Source: Cytophagales bacterium (GTDB taxonomy: Bacteria; Bacteroidota; Bacteroidia; Cytophagales; Spirosomataceae). Taken from it: a DNA stretch of 7,583 nucleotides. The DNA lies in assembly GCA_013205605.1 (NCBI GenBank), contig JABMMK010000214.1, positions 1 through 7,583 of the forward strand, given 5' to 3'. Positions 1 to 4,368 of the stretch are shown here, piece by piece. The position numbers and the translations under genes were made by a program. Every line of letters starts with the position of its first letter. Within the stretch, counting starts at the first letter, position 1. The notes below the pieces were generated by a model. That model saw only the letters and a program-made list of their open reading frames with translations. It did no database searches and was not told the origin of the DNA.

Positions 1-18
1 CATCTACACAATTATTTT

Positions 19-486
19 ATGCAAAAATTAGACTCATTAAACCAAGTAGCTCAATTCCACCAGACATTTGGAGCACCCATATTAGCAGAACCTACTATTC
101 CTTCAAGGGAAAGATGTGGATTGAGGGTAAGTTTATTGGCTGAAGAATTAGATGAATTAAAAGAAGCTATTGAGGCAAATGACTTGGTTGAAATTGCGGA
201 TGCCCTGTGTGATTTACAATACGTGTTGTCGGGGGCAGTTCTAGAATTTGGATTAGGTGAAAAGTTTGTAGACTTATTTAATGAAGTGCAACGTTCCAAT
301 ATGTCCAAGGCATGTAAAAGTTTAGAAGAAGCTGAATATACCGTCAAATTTTACCAAGATAAAGACGGAACAGAAGCTGAGATCAAAGAAGAAAATGGGC
401 TTTGGAAAGTATTTCGAAAATCGGACAATAAAGTATTAAAATCAATTAATTATTCTCCAGCAGATTTAGTATCTATATTAAAATGA
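19..486 (+). CDS. MazG-like / PRA-PH-like nucleoside triphosphate pyrophosphohydrolase family protein
   Basis: This 155-residue protein looks like an all-alpha NTP pyrophosphohydrolase, a family that removes pyrophosphate from (d)NTPs or related nucleotides with Mg2+ in the cytoplasm. The metal-binding pattern EExxE(11)ExxD is visible: E42, E43 and E46 in AEELDEL, then E58 and D61 in EIADALCDLQYV, with D65 nearby. The conserved block EVQRSNMSKA (about 89-98) also fits the Bacteroidota members I know. Residues about 105-155 form a small C-terminal extension ending in DNKVLKSINYSPADL, also typical of that group. The reading frame is open to the window edge upstream, so a start further 5' cannot be excluded, but the N-terminus matches family style. 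No Shine-Dalgarno is seen. The stop overlaps the start of the response regulator (ATGA), implying translational coupling. The exact substrate cannot be told; house-cleaning of dNTPs is the family default, not something shown here. Confidence 0.85.
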   Translation: MQKLDSLNQVAQFHQTFGAPILAEPTIPSRERCGLRVSLLAEELDELKEAIEANDLVEIADALCDLQYVLSGAVLEFGLGEKFVDLFNEVQRSNMSKACKSLEEAEYTVKFYQDKDGTEAEIKEENGLWKVFRKSDNKVLKSINYSPADLVSILK

Positions 487-1163
487 TCAAAATCTTATTG
501 ATTGAAGATGAGCCAAAGACAGTTCAATCCTTAAAACAAGGATTGGAAGAAAATAATTATGACGTTTCGATTGCTTATGACGGCCTTATGGGCAAACAAT
601 TAGCGCTGACACACACATACCAACTCATTGTTTCGGACATTATTATACCGGGTATTAATGGCTTAGATTTGTGTAGAGAATTGCGGGCTCAGGGGATTCA
701 AACGCCCATTTTAATGCTTACTGCCTTAAGTACGACGGATGATAAATTGAATGGCTTTGAAGCGGGTGCGGATGATTATTTACCTAAACCCTTTGATTTT
801 AAGGAATTATTAGCCCGAGTAAAGGCGCTCATTAAAAGGTCTAATCAAACGATATTGGATGCTCAGGTCTTAAAATTTGCTGATCTAGAAATGGACTTAA
901 ATAGTTCTTTGGTGAGTCGGGCTGGACAAATGATCCATTTAACCTCCAAGGAATTTCAGCTCTTAGAGTACTTCCTTAGAAATCAGGAAAAAGTAATTTC
1001 TAAGGCTGAAATTGCTGAAAATATTTGGGAAGTGGAAGATGAAAATAGTTCAAATTTGATCGAAGTATATGTTAATTATTTGCGTAAGAAAGTCGACAAA
1101 GGCTTTTCAAGTAAGTTGATACATACTCAATTTGGCATGGGTTATATTTTACGACAAGAATAA
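483..1163 (+). CDS. OmpR/PhoB-family two-component response regulator
   Basis: This cytoplasmic transcription factor of 226 residues has the usual full length for the family. The receiver domain (about 1-118) has the acidic pocket E8/D9, phosphoacceptor D52 in VSDIIIPG, T80 in LMLTALS and K102 in the LPKPF turn, so it should be phosphorylated on Asp by a kinase. The C-terminal winged helix-turn-helix (about 128-226) shows LTSKEFQLLEYFLRN, the recognition-helix region NLIEVYVNYLRKKVD, and the terminal hairpin HTQFGMGYIL. Its ATG overlaps the stop of the pyrophosphohydrolase gene, and the sensor kinase begins 3 nt after its TAA, so the three genes are very likely one transcript and the kinase is its partner. 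The sequence resembles the CusR/RprY style of regulator, but the stimulus and target genes cannot be read from it, so no gene symbol is given. Confidence 0.95.
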   Translation: MIKILLIEDEPKTVQSLKQGLEENNYDVSIAYDGLMGKQLALTHTYQLIVSDIIIPGINGLDLCRELRAQGIQTPILMLTALSTTDDKLNGFEAGADDYLPKPFDFKELLARVKALIKRSNQTILDAQVLKFADLEMDLNSSLVSRAGQMIHLTSKEFQLLEYFLRNQEKVISKAEIAENIWEVEDENSSNLIEVYVNYLRKKVDKGFSSKLIHTQFGMGYILRQE

Positions 1164-1166
1164 AAG

Positions 1167-2537
1167 ATGCAGATACGGTCCCGACTAACTTATCAGTTTA
1201 CTTATTTAGTTTCGGCGATCTTATTCGTATCTTATTTTGTTATTTATGTCTTTTCTCAACAAAACTACAAAGATAAATTTTACAGTAGACTGCGTCAAAA
1301 AGCCAATACAGCAGCTGAATTATTAGTTAATGTAAACCAAGTGGATTCTAAACTGCTAGGTATCATCAATCGAGCCAATCGGGATATTTTATATAGGGAA
1401 AATATCATGGCCTATGATACGTGTCATGAGCGTATTTACCGTTCGAATGATACGATTAATTTTCACATTGACGTTGACCGAGTCAAAGAAGTATTTAAAA
1501 AGAAGGAAGTTAGGTTTGAACTAAATGAATTAGAAGTTCTGGGTACCGTATTTGTGACTCCAGAGGGCCAAATAGTGGTTTTTGCCGGCGCTGAGGATCA
1601 ATACTCAGCAGAAAATGCGAAAGATCTAAAAAATATATTAATCGCGCTTTTCCTACTTTTTGTATTTATCGTGGTTATATCAGGTTGGTTTTTTGCAGGA
1701 AGGGCCATTAAACCCATTTCAGAAGTTATTAAGCAGGTAGACCAATTATCTCCCAAGAGTCTTGAACAAAGGCTTAAAACAGGCGATTCTGAGGATGAGA
1801 TAGGGAAGATGGTTTTGACTATAAACCGACTGTTAGAACGGATTGAGAATGCATTTAAATTACAGAAGACATTCATTGCCAATGTTTCGCATGAATTGAA
1901 AAACCCGTTGACAAAAATATCATCCCAACTAGAAGTAAGTTTATTGAATGAACGGACAATAGACGATTATAAACAAACGATTGCCTCCGTTTTAGAAGAT
2001 ACACAAGACCTTGCTGCGATTACGGAAAGCCTTTTGGAGCTTAACAAAATAAGTATATCAGACTACCAAGCCAGTTTTTCAACCCTTAGGATAGATGAAA
2101 TTATGTGGGAGTCACGTAGCCTGACTCAAAAATTAAATTCGGCATATAAAGTCATCATCGACACACAATTCATGCCCGATAATGAGGAATTATTACAAAT
2201 TAAAGGAGACGAAAAATTAGTGCTTACCGCGCTAAAGAACCTGATTGAAAATGGCTGCAAATTTAGCACAAATAAAAAAGTACATGTAAGCCTTCAGATC
2301 GTCAAACAAACGATTGAAATTAAAATAAAAAATGAAGGAAAAGGGATTCCAGAAGCTGATATTCCTTATATATTCCAACCATTTTTCAGAGCTGAAAATA
2401 CAGCAGCTTCGAAAGGATATGGCATTGGACTTTCTTTAGTAGAACGAATTGTCAACTTACATCAAGGATCCATCTCCGTTGAATCCGAACAAAATGGCTG
2501 GACTGAGTTTACAGTCAAATTTCCCATTGCTATTTAG
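1167..2537 (+). CDS. Membrane-bound HAMP-domain sensor histidine kinase
   Basis: This 456-residue inner-membrane kinase should sense a signal outside the cytoplasm and phosphorylate the regulator encoded just upstream. In order: TM1 (about 12-30), a periplasmic sensor loop (about 31-154) with no domain I recognise, TM2 (about 156-177, very hydrophobic, ending in GWFFAG), HAMP (about 178-231, AIKPISEVIKQVDQL), HisKA with the H-box SHELKNPL and phosphoacceptor H242, and HATPase_c. The ATPase domain shows the N-box NLIENGCKFS (358-367, N362), the G1 box NEGKGIP (389-395), the F-box IFQPFFRAE (402-410) and the G2 box GYGIGLSLVERIV (417-429). In G1 the usual Asp is Asn389, a variation seen in some active kinases. 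The start lies 3 nt after the regulator stop, with no Shine-Dalgarno. Architecture resembles CusS/RprX-type sensors, but the ligand is unknown. Confidence 0.95.
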   Translation: MQIRSRLTYQFTYLVSAILFVSYFVIYVFSQQNYKDKFYSRLRQKANTAAELLVNVNQVDSKLLGIINRANRDILYRENIMAYDTCHERIYRSNDTINFHIDVDRVKEVFKKKEVRFELNELEVLGTVFVTPEGQIVVFAGAEDQYSAENAKDLKNILIALFLLFVFIVVISGWFFAGRAIKPISEVIKQVDQLSPKSLEQRLKTGDSEDEIGKMVLTINRLLERIENAFKLQKTFIANVSHELKNPLTKISSQLEVSLLNERTIDDYKQTIASVLEDTQDLAAITESLLELNKISISDYQASFSTLRIDEIMWESRSLTQKLNSAYKVIIDTQFMPDNEELLQIKGDEKLVLTALKNLIENGCKFSTNKKVHVSLQIVKQTIEIKIKNEGKGIPEADIPYIFQPFFRAENTAASKGYGIGLSLVERIVNLHQGSISVESEQNGWTEFTVKFPIAI

Positions 2538-2562
2538 TATTTATAAAAATGCATCGCTCAAA

Positions 2563-2592
2563 ATCATTGTAAATTTATCTAATTACAATGAT
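2563..2592 (+). repeat. 10-bp perfect inverted repeat (hairpin) after the kinase gene
   Basis: ATCATTGTAA (2563-2572) and TTACAATGAT (2583-2592) are exact reverse complements around a 10-nt loop. It begins 26 nt after the kinase stop. The stem is AT-rich and no U-tract follows on the plus strand, so it is a poor intrinsic terminator. It may stabilise the 3' end of the operon mRNA, act as a weak pause site, or be a protein-binding palindrome. Confidence 0.6.
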
Positions 2593-2715
2593 CGAATTGT
2601 CTAAACAATCCTAACGTGTTACTATGCATCAAAATAAGCTTATCAACAAACACCCAATATATCCTCGGTTCTAATTATATCATATTTGTTTTATAATTTA
2701 TATTATGTTAAATAG

Positions 2716-2723
2716 TATATTTG
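2716..2723 (+). promoter_or_regulatory. Possible Bacteroidota -7 promoter box (TATATTTG)
   Basis: TATATTTG is a full match to the TAnnTTTG element used by the Bacteroidota housekeeping sigma factor. A good TTG -33 element at the usual distance of about 19-20 nt is missing; the nearest TTTG (2685-2688) is 27 nt away, which is too far. No gene lies downstream on this strand, so if it is used it would drive a short transcript ending at the 2812-2841 terminator. In such AT-rich DNA the match may be chance. Confidence 0.25.
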
Positions 2724-2728
2724 AATAC

Positions 2729-2841
2729 ACCTCCTATGCAATGTTTCTGATTGGTTTAATTGCCACATGAGTGTAATTACGAACATGTATAAACACATCA
2801 GATCGAACAAATAAAAAAGACCGACATGATGTCGGCCTTTT
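2729..2841 (+). ncRNA. Candidate small RNA (speculative)
   Basis: This is a hypothesis only. A start about 6 nt after the TATATTTG box and an end at the strong stem-loop would give an RNA of about 110 nt without a usable reading frame. Its 5' end would carry CACCUCCU (2728-2735), and TGAGTGT (2768-2774) can pair with ACAC-a-TCA (2793-2800) with one bulged base. The -33 element is poor and no known RNA family is recognised. The terminator may simply serve the flanking convergent genes. Confidence 0.15.
2812..2841. terminator. Bidirectional intrinsic terminator between the kinase and TPR genes
   Basis: The core CCGACATGATGTCGG (2821-2835) folds into a stem of 6-7 bp with a very short loop. It extends outward through one A-C mismatch to G-C and A-T pairs, with an A-run on the left (2813-2818) and a T-run on the right (2838-2841). 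Read on the minus strand it ends in TCTTTTTTATTT, the stronger direction, about 30 nt after the TPR-gene stop. Read on the plus strand it ends in CCTTTTAC and can stop transcripts of the kinase operon. This placement between convergent genes is classic. Confidence 0.9.
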
Positions 2842-2869
2842 ACAAAGTTTTAAATTCAATAAAAAAATA

Positions 2870-4312
2870 TTAATTCAATTCAGCTAATTTAGCATCAAGC
2901 TTCAATGCTTTATAAATCTGCTTCAAAACCTCTTTTAAATCATCTTCTTTTTTATTTTTAAACGCTTTCTCAAAATATGGCAATGCCTGCTCATATTTAG
3001 CAGAAACTGAGGCCTCTACAGCCTTCCCTTCTTTTTTATACGTATCCATGTCCATATTATCAACTTTCTTCTTGATTTCTACCCCTTCATTATAATAATA
3101 AGCTCCGAGCTGGTATAAGGCATCATAATAATTCTCATCTGCCTCTAATGCTTTTGAATAGTACATTGGTAAATCTTTACGATACTCAGCAATTTTAGTA
3201 TTCAATTCGGCTAACTTGGCATTATTAGCAGCCACATCCCCTATTTCTGATTCTGCCTTTGTTAAATCGGCTTTAATATCATTTAAAGCTGTATTATATT
3301 CTACAAGTGTAGCTTCCAACTTCGTTATTTGGGCTTTAATTGGACCTTGTTTGGCTGGAGGAGTCGCTTTTAATTTAGCTTTTGTACGTTTTAATTCATC
3401 TGAAAACAAATCTACTTGGTCCTTTTGCGCCGCTACTTTGCGTTTCGCATCATTTACTTTAAACGTTTTTTCTTGAATTTTACGAGCCTCATCATTAACC
3501 CCAGAGACCTTATTTTCGAACAATAAGCCTAAATTTAACCAGGACATCGCATCTTTAGGGTCCTTGTCTAAGGTAACTTTTAGTTGAGCAATGGCCTGAT
3601 CTATTCGGTTAAAAGAAATCAACATATTAAATTTCTCATTCTTCAAATCCTTATTATTAGGATAAATAACCATCGCTTGGTCTATGATCGCTAACGATTT
3701 ATCTTCTTCTTTGGCAACCTTATAGATTTGAGATAAGCCATACATGATCGCCATATCTTTTCCGCCAATTTTCAAATAGTGCTCGTAGGCCACCTTAGCT
3801 TCCGCGTCTTTTTGACACAATTGGGCTACAACCCCAGTGTACATCGCAGAAGTTGTATCATTGGGAGAAATTTCTGCTGCCTTACTCATGTATTTATAAG
3901 AACCTGCATAATCCTTACCTTGGTATTTAATAACCCCCATATTCATTAAAGCCCCATATACCTTATCCCGGCCAGTCAACAAAACCTCAGCTTCCTTAGC
4001 AGTAGCTCCCTTTTTACCATCTTTTGTGTCCAATTTAACCGCCTCAGCAATATATTCCAAAGCCTTAAATGAAGCATCCGCGTCCTTTAAAGAGAAAGTC
4101 GAATCCGGAAATGACGCCAAATCCAAATATGCCACTGCTCTCTCTAACCATGGTTTTGGTTTAGTTGGAGCTTTCTTTACCGCTTCATCTGACTTTTTAA
4201 CAGCTTCTAAAATGGCTTTTTTTTGCGCTTCGACCAAAGCCTTATCCACCTGGGCGAAAGTCGAGCCTGCAGCCATAGCTACAGTAAACAGGGTTAAAAC
4301 TAATTTTTTCAT
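2870..4312 (-). CDS. Secreted tetratricopeptide-repeat protein with coiled-coil insertion
   Basis: This 480-residue protein has a clear signal peptide (MKKLVLTLFTVAMAAGSTFA, likely cut before Q21) and no lipobox Cys, so it should be periplasmic or otherwise exported. TPR-like helices run from about 55 to 270, for example ALMNMGVIKYQGKDYAGSY, IMYGLSQIYKVAKEEDKSL and DAMSWLNLGLLFENK. They resume at about 382-480 with YYSKALEADENYYDALYQLG and ALPYFEKAF. Between them, about 275-380 is charged, rich in Lys, Glu and Ala, and heptad-like, consistent with a coiled coil. TPR proteins scaffold protein contacts; no enzyme motif is seen and the partner is unknown. It lies downstream of gyrA on the same strand, an arrangement I recall from other Bacteroidota. 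A terminator separates the two and no own promoter is evident. The start is fixed by the signal peptide; there is no Shine-Dalgarno. Confidence 0.9.
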   Translation of the reverse strand: MKKLVLTLFTVAMAAGSTFAQVDKALVEAQKKAILEAVKKSDEAVKKAPTKPKPWLERAVAYLDLASFPDSTFSLKDADASFKALEYIAEAVKLDTKDGKKGATAKEAEVLLTGRDKVYGALMNMGVIKYQGKDYAGSYKYMSKAAEISPNDTTSAMYTGVVAQLCQKDAEAKVAYEHYLKIGGKDMAIMYGLSQIYKVAKEEDKSLAIIDQAMVIYPNNKDLKNEKFNMLISFNRIDQAIAQLKVTLDKDPKDAMSWLNLGLLFENKVSGVNDEARKIQEKTFKVNDAKRKVAAQKDQVDLFSDELKRTKAKLKATPPAKQGPIKAQITKLEATLVEYNTALNDIKADLTKAESEIGDVAANNAKLAELNTKIAEYRKDLPMYYSKALEADENYYDALYQLGAYYYNEGVEIKKKVDNMDMDTYKKEGKAVEASVSAKYEQALPYFEKAFKNKKEDDLKEVLKQIYKALKLDAKLAELN

Positions 4313-4327
4313 TGTTCTTGTTTATAT

Positions 4328-4358
4328 TAAAAAAAATAGCCCAAAATAAATTTTGGGC
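4328..4358 (-). terminator. Intrinsic terminator of gyrA
   Basis: On the minus strand, GCCCAAAA and TTTTGGGC form a perfect 8-bp stem around a 4-nt loop (4339-4358), followed by TATTTTTTTT. It begins 10 nt after the gyrA TAA and ends only about 16 nt before the ATG of the TPR gene. Read on the plus strand there is no T-run, so it works in the gyrA direction only. Confidence 0.9.
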
Positions 4359-4368
4359 CGATAAAAAT

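Larger units (their letters stand above)
2538..2811. other. Gene-free AT-rich convergent intergenic region
   Basis: Together with the terminator that follows, about 330 nt between the kinase stop and the TPR-gene stop hold no convincing protein gene. The region contains a 10-bp hairpin (2563-2592), two copies of ATGCATC (2549-2555 and 2624-2630), a very AT-rich stretch (about 2670-2720), a perfect Bacteroidota-style -7 box (2716-2723) and the octamer CACCTCCT (2728-2735). The only ATG-initiated frame with a hydrophobic look (2741-2770) codes for nine residues and is not called. Confidence 0.7.

Noticed and set aside
51..347. 98-residue minus-strand frame opposite the pyrophosphohydrolase gene
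   Set aside because: Its Ser/Asn-rich translation mirrors the coding bias of the plus-strand gene, which has clear metal-binding motifs.
2700..2735. AGGAGGTG on the minus strand as a ribosome binding site
   Set aside because: No start codon follows at a usable distance, and the GTG overlapping it opens only a very short frame ending at TAA.
2741..2770. Nine-residue hydrophobic reading frame (MFLIGLIAT) after the CACCTCCT octamer
   Set aside because: It is far shorter than type I toxins, lacks a ribosome binding site, and such short frames are expected by chance.
3216..4349. Plus-strand frames opposite the TPR gene (3216-3476 and 4026-4349)
   Set aside because: They are antisense to a well-supported gene with a signal peptide and TPR motifs, and their translations show no recognisable family.
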